A stretch of 64,000 nucleotides of DNA from NCBI RefSeq assembly GCF_013184545.1, contig NZ_JAAOJA010000005.1:287007-351006 (forward strand). Reading direction: 5' to 3'. The notes under the pieces were generated by a model. That model saw only the letters and a program-made list of their open reading frames with translations. It made no database searches and had not been told where the DNA came from. Below, piece after piece: positions 12,501-21,173 of this stretch. Positions within the stretch are counted from its first letter, which is position 1; each line of letters begins with the position of its first letter. Origin of the DNA: Pseudomonas tumuqii (lineage in GTDB: Bacteria; Pseudomonadota; Gammaproteobacteria; Pseudomonadales; Pseudomonadaceae). A program made the position numbers and the translations under genes.

Positions 12501-12912
12501 GCTGCTCAACTGCGCCGCCACCCCGGGCATCGCCCGCGACAGCCGCCTGCTGTCGCCGAAAAGCGAATGGCGCCTGGGGCCCTTGGCCAACCCGCTGCAA
12601 CTGCTCGAACCCTGGCTCGCGGCCTACAAGAGCGCCCTGTGCGAACCGCTGCCGGTCCTGGCCAAGTGCAGTTATGGTTTCGCCAGAAAATGGCGCAAGC
12701 CCGGTAAAAAGGAGCCAATTGACGCCGCGCGCAGCGAAGCGCGGGTGATGTGGCAGGGCAACGACTATATGAGCGGCGAAGGCCAGGACCCCTGGAACGC
12801 CCTGGCCTTCCGCGACCGCGACCCGCTGGACGAGCGCTTCGAAGCCCTCGCCGAGCAACTCTATGGCCCGGCGCTGGATGCTCTGCACGGCAGCGACGAG
12901 GACGAGGCATGA
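9571..12912 (+). CDS. recC: Exodeoxyribonuclease V gamma subunit RecC
   Basis: Chi-recognition and scaffold subunit of the RecBCD double-strand-break repair helicase-nuclease. It has 1113 aa, close to the ~1120 of E. coli. The ATG at 9571 gives the family-typical opening MLNLYHAPDLETLGEL; a GTG at 9562 is possible but has no advantage. Family stretches include VVPSQGMGRWLTLELARKQG and NILRLRT-type HDSSLLQALQNDILRLRTRQ. The stop TGA overlaps the recB start ATG (ATGA at 12909-12912), so translation is coupled. Residues ~737-745 (CGRGFSRET) are encoded by a half copy of an intergenic palindrome found again at 50255-50310, within a segment (ICGRGFSRETDAADPSLPP) that looks like a lineage-specific insertion. 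Confidence 0.97.
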   Translation: MLNLYHAPDLETLGELATTLLAQPLREPFAPALVVVPSQGMGRWLTLELARKQGIAMQLEVQLPAKFVWDLSRLVLGQLPEQSAFAPTTLAWRLYDWLCEPANLAEAPRLAHYLEGGDERRRLSLASKIADVFDQYLLYRDDWLAAWERNELQGLGPDEAWQALLWRELTRDGHPHRARLLEDLLRRLYDASPIAELPERLLVFGISSLPTHHLRVLEGLARHTEVVIFALNPCREAWGEIRDIRELARQPELSPDDWYLDVGHPLLASLGKQGRDFFDSLFSLASSEGSQETGLYSEDADLHDSSLLQALQNDILRLRTRQADERLVLREDDRSLELHIAHSPLREVEILHDQLLARFAADPELTPDQVVVLTPDIERYAPYIEAIFAAKSGASRTAAPRMAAPRIPFSLADRSLRAEIPLIEAFLNLLALPDSRFAAEEILAWLEQPAIARRAGIEAEDLTLLRDWLREAGVRWGRDGEHRRQLGLPADSAFTWRQGLDRLLLGFAAPPQLAGSHAPLLGDSWPLDALEGGRAQLLGCLAAFVERLAALAQSLQRPRSLGEWSETLLALIDNLFDEREAGDTLLLLSRACAALQDQATAAGIERPLELALVRQHLTSALEQGGGASGFLTGAVTFCTMVPMRSLPFRLVCLLGLDDGALPRCTPAAGFDLIGQKPRRGDRARRLDDRYLLLEILLSARGGLYLSYVGRDPRSNAELPPSVLVSELLDVIDLTAICGRGFSRETDAADPSLPPKASAHITHQHPLQPFAAGNFADGAQAGFAAPWFRAAQRLSEAVEAPQPFASTLAAPDADGPGGDPLCLEPSQLIHCFKHPARYLLEQRLGLRLAQSEEALAGDEPFSVEWTSQHGLRQLALQAIEQGWSEREERSVAAASGWLPVGELGQAHWGQIRGPIRAFAPTLFDERPEDAAQPLLVDIQLAGVRIHGWLDGVSASGLFDYRLRDLGAWELAPFWLRHLLLNCAATPGIARDSRLLSPKSEWRLGPLANPLQLLEPWLAAYKSALCEPLPVLAKCSYGFARKWRKPGKKEPIDAARSEARVMWQGNDYMSGEGQDPWNALAFRDRDPLDERFEALAEQLYGPALDALHGSDEDEA
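11780..11803 (+). repeat. Half of a GTGG-headed palindrome inside recC
   Basis: These 24 bases are identical to 50258-50281, the left arm and first loop bases of the perfect palindrome between betB and betA. Only one arm is present, and it is read through in frame as RecC residues ~737-744. Confidence 0.85.
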
Positions 12913-15900
12913 CCAGCGCACCTTTGGACCTGCTGCAGGACAGCTTCGCCGGCCGCTCGCTGATCGAAGCCAGCGCCGGCACCGGCAAGACCTGGACCCT
13001 TACCGCCCTGTACGCCCGGCTGTTGCTGGAGCAGCGGCTCAACGTCAGCCAGATTCTGGTGGTGACCTTTACCACCGCGGCCACCGCCGAATTGCGCGAG
13101 CGCATTCGGCTGCGTCTGGCCGAGTTGCTGGCGGTCTACGATAACGGCCCAGGCGCGGACGAGCTGCTCAATCGCCTGCACGCGCAGTACCCGGATGCCG
13201 CCAGTCATCGGCGTCTGCTGCTGGCAGTGCATGGCTTCGACGAGGCGGCGATCTTCACCATCCACGGCTTCTGCCAGCGCGCGCTGCAGGATGCGGCCTT
13301 CGAGGCCGGCGGCGACTTCGACAACGAGCTGACCTTTGATGACCGCGAAATCCTCGACGCCCTGCTCGCCGACCTCTGGCGCCATGAGCTGGCCGCCGCC
13401 GAGCCGGAGTGGGCGGCCTTTCTGGTGCAGCAAAAAATTACCCCGCAGAGCCTGCGCCAGCGTCTGCGCAATCACCTGGGCAAACCCTACCTGCGCATCG
13501 AGCCGCAGCCCGGGGCCAGCAGCGAGATGAGCGCCCTGCGCAACGCCTGGCAACAGGCGCGGGATGCCTGGCAACGCGACAGTGCCGGCTGGCTGGACCA
13601 GCTCAAGGCCTTCGCCGGCTTCAAGAGCAATATGTGCAACCCGGCCAAGCTCGGCGCCTGGCAGGCCGAGCTGGACGGCTACTTCAGCGACGCCGCCGCG
13701 CTGTTCAGCAAGACCGAGGCGCACCAGCGGCTGTCGCGCGAAGGCCTGGCCAAGGCCAGCAAGAAAGGCGAGAGCGTGCCGGATAGCCCGCTGGCCGATG
13801 CCCTGCAAGGCCTGTGCGAGGCCCTGCAGGCCGCGCAACCCGAGGCCGAGCAGCGCTTGATCGACCTGCAGGTACGCCTGATCGGTCAGCTCAATGAGCA
13901 GCTGCCGCAGCGCAAGGCCGCCCAGCGTCTGCTGGCTTTCGACGACTTGCTCAACAAGCTGCAACAGGCGCTCTATGGCGAGGGCGGCGACCACCTGGCC
14001 GGCACCCTGCGCGAGCAGTATCCGGTGGCGCTGATCGACGAATTCCAGGACACCGACCCGGTGCAGTACCAGGTGTTTCGGCGCATCTACGAAAACCAGG
14101 GCGACCTGTGTTTCGTTGGTGACCCCAAACAGGCCATCTACGCGTTTCGCGGTGCCGACCTGGCCACCTACCTCCAGGCCCGCGACGAAGCCGCGCGGCA
14201 GTACAGCCTGGCCACCAACCACCGTTCCACCCCTGAGCTGATCGCCGCGCTCAACCTGTTGTTCGACCGGCCCATGCCCTTCGCCGAAAAGGGCCTGACC
14301 TATCCGCAGGTCGGTGCCAGCCAGCGTGCGCGGGCGCAGCTGGTGCTGCCGGTTGTCGATGCCGAACAGGACGCACCTGTGGCGCTGGTCTGGCTGGCCG
14401 ACGATTACCTCGGTAAAGGCGAGGCCGGCGCCCTGGTGGCCCGCGACACGGCCCGGCGCATCGCCGCGCTGCTGACGGCGAGCGGCCGTGGCGAGGCCTA
14501 TTTCGAGGCGCAAGGCGAGCGCACGGCGCTGAAGGGCGGCGATATCGCCGTCCTGGTCGCCAGCCATCGCCAGGCCGGGGAAGTCGCCGCCGAGCTGGCG
14601 GCGCGCGGCGTGCCCAGCGTGCGCCGCGGCAAGGAAAACGTCTGGCACAGCGAAGAGGCCGGCGAGCTGGCCGCGGTGCTGGCCGCCTATGCCGAACCGG
14701 GCCGCGAAGGCGCACTGCGCTATGCCCTGGCCAGCCGCTTGCTCGGGCGCAGCGCCGCCGATCTGGCCGCCTGCCAGGACGATGCCCAGGCCTGGGATGC
14801 CGAGCGCGAAGCCGCCGAGCGCTACCATCAGCTCTGGCAGCAACAGGGCTTTATGCGCGCCTTTCGCGCCTGGCTGGACGAGCAGCAGGTGGCGCCACGT
14901 CTGCTCGCCCTGGTCGATGGCGAACGCCGCCTGACCAACCTGCTGCACCTGGCCGAACTGCTGCAGAGCGAGAGCCTGCAACGCCCCGGGCTGGAACAAC
15001 TGCTGAGCTGGTTCAACGCCCAGCGCAGCGCCGAGGCCCACGGCGAAGAAGCCCTGCTGCGCCTGGAAAGCGATGCCGAGCGGGTGCAGATCGTCACCAT
15101 CCACACCGCCAAGGGCCTGGAATACCCGCTGGTGTTCTGCCCCTACCTGTGGGACGGCGCGCTGCTGCGCCAGAGCGAAGACATCAGCTGCCACGCCGAC
15201 GATGGCACGCCGCTGCTCGACCTGGGTGGCGAGCAGTTCGATACACACCGTGAGCGCGCCCGCCACGAGCGCTTCGCCGAGCGCCTGCGCCTGACCTACG
15301 TGGCCCTGACCCGGGCCCGCGACCGCCTCTGGCTGCACTGGGGGCCGGTGGACTGCAAACCGAAAAAGGACGGCAGCCTCAGCGAGGCCGGCCTGCACAG
15401 CAGCGCCCTGGCCTGGCTGCTGCACGGTCGCCAGCTGCCCGGCGCGGATGCCCTGGGCGAACTCGCCGGCCATCTGCAGACCCTCAGCCCTGCCGGCCTG
15501 CGCGGCGAGATCGAGCAGCTGGTGGGCGCAAGCCACGGCCATATGGCCGTGCAGGCGCTGCGCGAAAGCGAAGCCAGCGCCGCCGGTGAACGCCGCGCGC
15601 CGCCGCCCCGGCAGCTGCAGCAGATGAACCGCAGCCTGCACAGCGCCTGGCGCATCGGTAGCTTCTCAGGGCTGGCCTCCGGCCTGCACATGGAAGCGCC
15701 GGATCGCGACGGCCTGGTGCTGCCCGCTGCCAGCGAACCGGGCAGCGGCTTCTTCGCCTTCCCCCGCGGCGCCCGCGCCGGTACCTGTCTGCACGCGATC
15801 CTGGAGGACTGGGCGCGCGGCAAGGCGCCGTTGGCCGAGCTGGTCGAACCGGCCCTGCACGGCCATGGCATCGACAGCGACTGGCGCGAGGTGGCGCTGA

Positions 15901-16454
15901 GCCAGTTGCAGCAGGTGCTCGACAGCGACCTCGACGGCAATGGCCTGACCCTGGCCAGCCTGCAGGCGGCGCGGCGCCTGCCGGAACTCGGCTTCACCTT
16001 CCCGGTGGCCAATCTCGACCTGCAGCGCCTGCGCGCCATCCTCAGCGACCCGGCCCATGGCCTGGCCGCGCCGATGCGCGAAGCCGCCGCACGTCTGGAG
16101 TTCGACAACCTGAAGGGTTTCCTCAAGGGCTTTATCGACCTGACCTTCGAGCATGACGGGCGCTGGTATATCGCCGACTACAAGTCCAACTGGCTCGGCC
16201 CGGACGCCAGCTACTACGGCGGTGAACGCCTGCTCCAGGCCCTGGCCGGCGAGCACTACTACCTGCAATATCTGATCTACCTGGTGGCGCTGCGGCGCTT
16301 CCTGCGTCAGCGCCTGGCCGATTTCGACAACAATCAGTTGGGCGGCGCCTACTACCTGTTCCTGCGCGGCATGCCAACGGCCGGGGTGTATTTCTCGCGG
16401 CCCAATGATCGGCTGCTGGATGCCCTGGATAACCTGTTCGAGGGAAACGAGTGA
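12909..16454 (+). CDS. recB: Exodeoxyribonuclease V beta subunit RecB
   Basis: 3'-5' helicase and nuclease subunit of RecBCD, 1181 aa (E. coli 1180). The start is the ATG at 12909, overlapping the recC stop. Walker A IEASAGTGKTWTLTALYARL lies near residue 18; VALIDEFQDTDPVQYQVF is motif II, and VQIVTIHTAKGLEYPLVFCP and LRLTYVALTRARDRLWLHW are motifs V and VI of UvrD-type helicases. The C-terminal nuclease has the hallmark WYIADYKSNWLG near residue 1090, whose Asp and Lys are the catalytic residues. It forms one coupled unit with recC; recD follows after 178 bp filled by two palindromic elements. Confidence 0.97.
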   Translation: MTSAPLDLLQDSFAGRSLIEASAGTGKTWTLTALYARLLLEQRLNVSQILVVTFTTAATAELRERIRLRLAELLAVYDNGPGADELLNRLHAQYPDAASHRRLLLAVHGFDEAAIFTIHGFCQRALQDAAFEAGGDFDNELTFDDREILDALLADLWRHELAAAEPEWAAFLVQQKITPQSLRQRLRNHLGKPYLRIEPQPGASSEMSALRNAWQQARDAWQRDSAGWLDQLKAFAGFKSNMCNPAKLGAWQAELDGYFSDAAALFSKTEAHQRLSREGLAKASKKGESVPDSPLADALQGLCEALQAAQPEAEQRLIDLQVRLIGQLNEQLPQRKAAQRLLAFDDLLNKLQQALYGEGGDHLAGTLREQYPVALIDEFQDTDPVQYQVFRRIYENQGDLCFVGDPKQAIYAFRGADLATYLQARDEAARQYSLATNHRSTPELIAALNLLFDRPMPFAEKGLTYPQVGASQRARAQLVLPVVDAEQDAPVALVWLADDYLGKGEAGALVARDTARRIAALLTASGRGEAYFEAQGERTALKGGDIAVLVASHRQAGEVAAELAARGVPSVRRGKENVWHSEEAGELAAVLAAYAEPGREGALRYALASRLLGRSAADLAACQDDAQAWDAEREAAERYHQLWQQQGFMRAFRAWLDEQQVAPRLLALVDGERRLTNLLHLAELLQSESLQRPGLEQLLSWFNAQRSAEAHGEEALLRLESDAERVQIVTIHTAKGLEYPLVFCPYLWDGALLRQSEDISCHADDGTPLLDLGGEQFDTHRERARHERFAERLRLTYVALTRARDRLWLHWGPVDCKPKKDGSLSEAGLHSSALAWLLHGRQLPGADALGELAGHLQTLSPAGLRGEIEQLVGASHGHMAVQALRESEASAAGERRAPPPRQLQQMNRSLHSAWRIGSFSGLASGLHMEAPDRDGLVLPAASEPGSGFFAFPRGARAGTCLHAILEDWARGKAPLAELVEPALHGHGIDSDWREVALSQLQQVLDSDLDGNGLTLASLQAARRLPELGFTFPVANLDLQRLRAILSDPAHGLAAPMREAAARLEFDNLKGFLKGFIDLTFEHDGRWYIADYKSNWLGPDASYYGGERLLQALAGEHYYLQYLIYLVALRRFLRQRLADFDNNQLGGAYYLFLRGMPTAGVYFSRPNDRLLDALDNLFEGNE

Positions 16455-16466
16455 TGCGCGTTTTTT

Positions 16467-16536
16467 GTAGCCCGGATGCAATCCGGGAACGACCTTCGCG
16501 GCGCCTGACGAATTCGCCGGATTGCATCCGGGCTAC
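16467..16536. repeat. REP-like palindrome, GTAGCCCGG family
   Basis: Opens GTAGCCCGGATGCAATCCGG and closes with the complement CCGGATTGCATCCGGGCTAC, around a ~30-nt centre. It lies between recB and recD. Confidence 0.85.
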
Positions 16537-16549
16537 GGGCTCGCGGTCC

Positions 16550-16621
16550 GTAGGATGCGCCGTGCGCACCACCCCGTCGGTTGATGGTGCGCACAGCCTA
16601 GGCGGCCCCGTGACACCCTAC
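16550..16621. repeat. REP-like palindrome, GTAGGGTGCGC family
   Basis: Opens GTAGGATGCGCCGTGCGCACC and closes with a decayed complement ending ACCCTAC, with GGTGCGCAC inside. It stands right against the recD ribosome site. Other copies: 52073-52145 (complete), 23949-23985 and 40403-40425 (halves). Confidence 0.8.
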
Positions 16622-16632
16622 GGGGGTGGTCG

Positions 16633-18477
16633 ATGAACCTTGCCGACCTGCCCCTCGGCCCGCTGGAGCGCGCCCTGGTCGACAGCCTGCGCCGGCTCGA
16701 CCCGGCCGCCGAACCGCTGGTGCTGGCCTCGGCGGCGCTGCTCTGTGCGGCGCTGGATAACGGCGATGTCTGTCTGCCACTGGCGCGGCGTGCCGGACAG
16801 CGGCCCTGGCCGGAGCACGGCTTCTGCCTGCCGCTCCTGGCCGAGTGGCAGGCGCGGCTTGCCGCCTCGTCCCTGGTCGGCGGCGACGGCGACGGCGACT
16901 TCACCCCGTTAATTCTGGTCGGCGAGCGCCTCTATCTGGCGCGCTACCAGGCCTACGAACGCAACTTGGCTGAACAACTGCTCAGCCGCGCCGCCGATCT
17001 GCCGAGCGTCGATGAGGCGCAACTGAGCGAAAGCCTGACCCGCCTGTTCGCCTTCAACGCCCAGCAACCCGACTGGCAGCGCCTGGCCGCGGCGCAAGCG
17101 GTGCGGCGCAGGCTGGCGGTGATTTCCGGTGGCCCCGGCACCGGCAAGACCACCACCGTGGTACGCCTGCTCGCGGCGCTACTCGAGCAGCCCGGCGGCG
17201 CTCAGTTGGCCATCGGCCTGGCCGCACCCACCGGCAAGGCGGCGGCGCGCATGGCCGAGGCGATCCGCAATGCCAAGGCCAGCCTGCCGGTCAGCGCGGC
17301 GATCAAGGCCGCCCTGCCGGAACAGGCGCGCACCCTGCATCGCCTGCTCGGCAGCCGTGGCGACAGCCCGCAGGTGCGGCATAACGCGGCCAACCCGCTG
17401 GCGCTGGACGTGCTGGTGGTCGACGAAGCCTCGATGGTCGATCTGGCGCTGATGGCCAAACTGGTCGACGCCCTGCCGGCCAACGCGCGGCTGATCCTGC
17501 TCGGCGACAAGGACCAGCTCTGCGCGGTGGAAGCCGGTGCGGTCTTCGCCGAACTCTGCGAAGGCCGCGGCTTCGACGCCCGGGCCGCCGCCGACCTGCA
17601 GCGCATCACCGGCCAGCAGGTGCCGGTCGCACAACCGGGTTCACGCCTGGGCGATGCCGTGGTGTTGCTGAGCCACAGCCACCGTTTCGCCGGCGACAGC
17701 GGCATCGGCGAGCTGGCCCGGCGAATCAACGGCGGCGACGTCAGCGGCACCCTGAACCTGCTGAAAGAACAGCGCAGCGACCTGGCCTGGAACGCCCAGC
17801 CGACCCCCGCCGATCTGCTCGAACGCCTGGATTGCGGTTATGCGCCCTTTCTCTCCGCGGCGAAAAGCGCCGATCCGCACGCGGCCTTTGCCGCCTTCAA
17901 CGACTTCCGCGCCCTCTGCGCCCAGCGCGAAGGCGCCTGGGGCGTGGCCGGGATCAACGAAGCGCTGGAGGCGCGGGTGAAAAGGCGCGGCCAGGTCGCC
18001 AGCCGCGAACGCTGGTATGTCGGTCGACCGATCATGGTGCGGCAGAACGACTACGCCCTCGGCCTGTTCAACGGCGATATCGGCATCTGCCTGGACAGCG
18101 AGTTCGGCCTGCGGGTGTTCTTCGAGGCCGAAGACGGCTACCGCCCCTTCGCCCCGGCGCGGCTGCCCAGCCACGACAGCGCCTTCGCCATGACCGTGCA
18201 CAAGAGCCAGGGCTCGGAATTCAGCGAGGTGCTGCTGGTCTTGCCCGAACAACCCAGCCCGCTGCTGAGCCGCAGCCTGTGCTACACCGGCATCACCCGG
18301 GCCAGGCACAAAGTGGAAATCTGGGGCCTGCCGACGCGCCTGGGCGAAGCCGTGGCCACCCGCGCCGAGCGGGCGGCGGGGTTGGCCGAGCGTCTGGCTG
18401 TCGACCCGGTCACGCAGTCAAGATCCGCAGCGCCACCCGCGAGCGGCGCCGGTCACGCTCAACTGCCGCTGTTCTAG
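16633..18477 (+). CDS. recD: Exodeoxyribonuclease V alpha subunit RecD
   Basis: Fast 5'-3' helicase subunit of RecBCD, 614 aa (E. coli 608). The ATG at 16633 lies behind GGGGGTGG. Motif I is ISGGPGTGKTTTVVRLLAAL near residue 165, motif II VLVVDEASMVDLALMAKLVDA, motif III ARLILLGDKDQLCAVEAGAVF, and the C-terminal motifs HDSAFAMTVHKSQGSEFSEV and CYTGITRARHKVEIWG are intact. The tail after ~590 is variable. The palindromes between recB and recD may lower or uncouple recD expression from recCB. Confidence 0.96.
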   Translation: MNLADLPLGPLERALVDSLRRLDPAAEPLVLASAALLCAALDNGDVCLPLARRAGQRPWPEHGFCLPLLAEWQARLAASSLVGGDGDGDFTPLILVGERLYLARYQAYERNLAEQLLSRAADLPSVDEAQLSESLTRLFAFNAQQPDWQRLAAAQAVRRRLAVISGGPGTGKTTTVVRLLAALLEQPGGAQLAIGLAAPTGKAAARMAEAIRNAKASLPVSAAIKAALPEQARTLHRLLGSRGDSPQVRHNAANPLALDVLVVDEASMVDLALMAKLVDALPANARLILLGDKDQLCAVEAGAVFAELCEGRGFDARAAADLQRITGQQVPVAQPGSRLGDAVVLLSHSHRFAGDSGIGELARRINGGDVSGTLNLLKEQRSDLAWNAQPTPADLLERLDCGYAPFLSAAKSADPHAAFAAFNDFRALCAQREGAWGVAGINEALEARVKRRGQVASRERWYVGRPIMVRQNDYALGLFNGDIGICLDSEFGLRVFFEAEDGYRPFAPARLPSHDSAFAMTVHKSQGSEFSEVLLVLPEQPSPLLSRSLCYTGITRARHKVEIWGLPTRLGEAVATRAERAAGLAERLAVDPVTQSRSAAPPASGAGHAQLPLF

Positions 18478-18526
18478 CCGCTGCTCTAGCCAAGATCATT
18501 GCGCGCGGCAGTGGTGAATGGCTTTT

Positions 18527-18613
18527 GTAGGATGTGGCGGGCCGCGTAGGCTTGAGCGCAGCGATACCCATCAAACCCCAGCATGGGTATCGCTGCGCTC
18601 AACGCCATCCTAC
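18527..18613. repeat. Long GTAGGATG...CATCCTAC palindrome
   Basis: The inner arms TTGAGCGCAGCGATACCCAT and ATGGGTATCGCTGCGCTCAA (18552-18571 and 18583-18602) are perfect complements. Outside them are imperfect flanks opening GTAGGATG and closing CATCCTAC. It lies between recD and the PspA-family gene. I see no other copy in the window. Confidence 0.8.
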
Positions 18614-18758
18614 CCGGTGCCCATCGCCGGCAGTCGTGGCCCGAATCCGGCCAATTGCCGAGAAGGTTGCAACAATCGACGCGCTCGCCAAGAATGCGCC
18701 AAGCCTGACCGGCGGCGCCGGTCACCGATGGATTGTCCGCTTAGCGCAAGGAGACACC

Positions 18759-19514
18759 ATGCTTACCCGTCTGAGCAATATCTTCAAAGGCATCCTCTCC
18801 CTGTTCATCAAGGACCTGGAGCGGCAGAACCCGGAGGCCCTGCTGGAGCTGGAGCAGGAGAATCTGCGCAAGCAGATCGCCAACTTCAACCAGGGCCTGG
18901 CTGCCCATGCCGGCCTGGCCGAGCGGCTGATGAGCCAGGTGCGCAAGCAGGAAGCCGAGGAGCGTGAGCTGCATGCGCGCACCACCGCGCACCTGCGTGC
19001 CGGCAACAAGTCGGCCGCTGCGCAGAACGCCCTGCGCCTGCAGAACCTCGGCCGCGAGCTGGAAGAGAATCGCCGCCAGCTGGCCCAGGCCGAGGAGACC
19101 TACCAGAACCTGACCAAGGCCCGCGAGGTGGCGGTGAATGCCGCGCGCAGCAAGATCGAGGCGCTCAAGGGCGCGATCAACGATATGCGCATGAAGACCG
19201 CGATGGCCGAGATGAACGAGATGGCCGCCGGCATGGTCAGCACCATCGGCGGCTCCGGCGACACCCTCAACCGCCTGCACGAGATGGTCGAGGAAGAACG
19301 CACCAAGGCCGCCGGCCGTGCGCGCATGGCCCGCGACTCGATGGACATGAGCGAAGTGAACCTCAAGGAAGCCGAGATGGACGCCCTGGCCGACCAGGCC
19401 CTGGCCGATTTCGCCGCCAAGGAAGGCATCAGCCTGCCGGGCCAGGAAGCCACCCCTGAGGCGCCGGCCAATCGCAGTATGGGCGGCAGCGCTCCGCAAT
19501 CCGAAAACCAGTAA
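18759..19514 (+). CDS. PspA/IM30 family membrane-remodelling protein
   Basis: Phage-shock-protein A family, a bacterial branch of the ESCRT-III fold that polymerises on the inner face of the cytoplasmic membrane. It has 251 aa; the ATG at 18759 lies behind AAGGAG. The opening MLTRLSNIFKGILSLFIKDLERQNPEALLELE corresponds to the amphipathic helix and first segment. The rest to ~215 is almost wholly alpha-helical coiled coil (ENRRQLAQAEETYQNLTKA; DMRMKTAMAEMNEMAAGM). The tail is Pro/Ser-rich and disordered. Unlike the classical psp operon there is no PspB, PspC or PspF; instead it heads a tight cluster with an AAA+ ATPase 9 bp downstream, a coiled-coil membrane protein and a periplasmic sensor-like protein. 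Confidence 0.9.
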   Translation: MLTRLSNIFKGILSLFIKDLERQNPEALLELEQENLRKQIANFNQGLAAHAGLAERLMSQVRKQEAEERELHARTTAHLRAGNKSAAAQNALRLQNLGRELEENRRQLAQAEETYQNLTKAREVAVNAARSKIEALKGAINDMRMKTAMAEMNEMAAGMVSTIGGSGDTLNRLHEMVEEERTKAAGRARMARDSMDMSEVNLKEAEMDALADQALADFAAKEGISLPGQEATPEAPANRSMGGSAPQSENQ

Positions 19515-19523
19515 GGCGCGCCC

Positions 19524-21173
19524 ATGAGCAGTGAAGGCAAAGCACCCGCCTGGCTCGATGAACTGCGCCTGGCCTACGAGAGCGGCGCCCATGGCCAGTT
19601 CGTGCTCTATGGCAACGTCGCCGATCGCTTCCCCCTGGACGGCCGCCTGGTCAGCCTGACCCGCTACCTCGAGGCCAGGCTGCTCGGCACCTTCGACCTG
19701 GTGTTCCTCTACGATCCGGGCAATGGCCTGAGCCTGCTGCGTGGCGGCGAGCGTTTCGCCCAGTGGCCGGCGGCGGAGCAGGTCAGGCCCTGGCCCCATG
19801 AGCCGCGCGCGGCGATCGAGCTGATCAGCCGCTACCTGCGCTACCGCGCCAACCTGCAGGCGCTGGGTCGTGGCGACAACGAGCATGTGGCGGTGATTCT
19901 GCGCGGCGCCGAGCTGGTCCTGCCGGCCAGCCGCCAGGGCGATTTCGCCAGCGCCAGCCTGGCCAGCCTGGTGCGCGACTGGGCCGCCGAGCCGCCGTTC
20001 AGCGACATGGCCTTCGCCAGCCTGCTGCTCGCCGACAACCTCAATGACCTGCACCCGCTGGTGGCCAACAACCCACGCATCGACCGGGTACAGGTACCGC
20101 TGCCGGATGCCGACAGCCTCGGCCAGTGCCTGGCGCAGCTGCGCCTGGATCATCCTGCCGCCTTCGCCAGCGAAGACAACGGCACGGTGCAGGCCCTCGC
20201 CGGGGTCAGCCTCAGTGCCCTGACCAGCCTGGTCAAACGCCGCGCCCACCAGGGCAAGGTGCTCGGCGCCCAGGACTGGGTCGAAGCCAAGAAGGAGCTG
20301 GTGGAAAGCGACAGCGCCGGCCTGGTGGAATTCATCGAGTCGAAACGTACCCTGGACGACTACCACGCCCAGGACGCGCTGAAAATCTGGCTGCGCCAGG
20401 ACATGGCGCTGTGGCAGGCCGCCGACCTGCGCGCGCTGCCCAAGGGCTATATCTTTTGCGGTCCGGTGGGCACCGGCAAGACCTACCTGGTCGAGTGCCT
20501 GGCCGGCGAGGCCGGGGTGCCGGTGGTCAAGCTGAAGAACTTCCGCGACCGCTGGGTCGGTTCCAGCGAGGGCAATCTGGAGAAGATCTTCCGCCTGATC
20601 CGCGGCCTGGGCCGCTGCATCGTATTCATCGACGAAGCCGACCAGACCCTCGGCAAGCGCGACGGCGGCAGTGGCGACAGCGGCCTGTCCGGCCGCCTCT
20701 ATTCGATGATCGCCCAGGAGATGGGCGACGCCGACAACCGCGGCAAGGTGATCTGGATACTCGCCTCCTCGCGTCCCGACCTGATCGAGGTCGACCTCAA
20801 GCGTCCGGGTCGGGTCGACGTGAAGATCCCGCTGCTGCCGACCACCACGGTCGAGGAAAGCGCCGCCCTGCTCAGGGCCCTGCTGGGGCGCTTCGAGCTC
20901 AAGCTGGAAATCAAAGCCCTGGTGAAACTGCCGCTGCCGCTGCTGCTCACCCCCGGCGCCGCCGAGGCGCTGGCGGTGAAGGTCTACCGCCAGGTGCGCA
21001 CCGCGCAGATGCAGCCCCTGGCGGCGCTCGAGCATTGCCTGCAGGGTTATCAGCCGCCGGTGGCCGAGCAGGTGCTGCGCCTGCAGATGAGCATCGCCAT
21101 CCGCGAAGCCACGGATATGGCCTTCGTTCCCGAATCCTTGCGCCACCTCGCTCAGGAGAACCTCAGCCCATGA
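19524..21173 (+). CDS. AAA+ ATPase partnered with PspA-family protein
   Basis: Soluble 549-aa protein. Residues ~1-230 form an N-terminal domain beginning GQFVLYGNVADRFPLDGRL and containing FDLVFLYDPGNG; it may be a degenerate nucleotide-binding fold. The AAA+ core has Walker A CGPVGTGKTYLVE near residue 313, Walker B CIVFIDEADQTLG near 368, sensor 1 VIWILASSRPDLIE, and the arginine-finger region DLKRPGRVD near 426. All catalytic residues seem intact. The classical AAA layout (KNFRDRWVGSSEGNLEKIF resembles a pore-loop and ISS region) suggests a remodelling enzyme. It is 9 bp after the PspA gene and overlaps the next gene by ATGA, so the three proteins are made together. I infer that it acts on the PspA-family polymer, as Vps4 acts on ESCRT-III. 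Confidence 0.85.
   Translation: MSSEGKAPAWLDELRLAYESGAHGQFVLYGNVADRFPLDGRLVSLTRYLEARLLGTFDLVFLYDPGNGLSLLRGGERFAQWPAAEQVRPWPHEPRAAIELISRYLRYRANLQALGRGDNEHVAVILRGAELVLPASRQGDFASASLASLVRDWAAEPPFSDMAFASLLLADNLNDLHPLVANNPRIDRVQVPLPDADSLGQCLAQLRLDHPAAFASEDNGTVQALAGVSLSALTSLVKRRAHQGKVLGAQDWVEAKKELVESDSAGLVEFIESKRTLDDYHAQDALKIWLRQDMALWQAADLRALPKGYIFCGPVGTGKTYLVECLAGEAGVPVVKLKNFRDRWVGSSEGNLEKIFRLIRGLGRCIVFIDEADQTLGKRDGGSGDSGLSGRLYSMIAQEMGDADNRGKVIWILASSRPDLIEVDLKRPGRVDVKIPLLPTTTVEESAALLRALLGRFELKLEIKALVKLPLPLLLTPGAAEALAVKVYRQVRTAQMQPLAALEHCLQGYQPPVAEQVLRLQMSIAIREATDMAFVPESLRHLAQENLSP

Noticed and set aside
12861..15641. 926-codon open frame antisense to recB
   Set aside because: A shadow of codon bias in GC-rich DNA: the product is low-complexity Gln/Gly/Ala-rich, and the plus strand encodes a full RecB.
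18741..21146. 801-codon frame antisense to the PspA and ATPase genes
   Set aside because: Same antisense artefact; both plus-strand proteins have intact family motifs.
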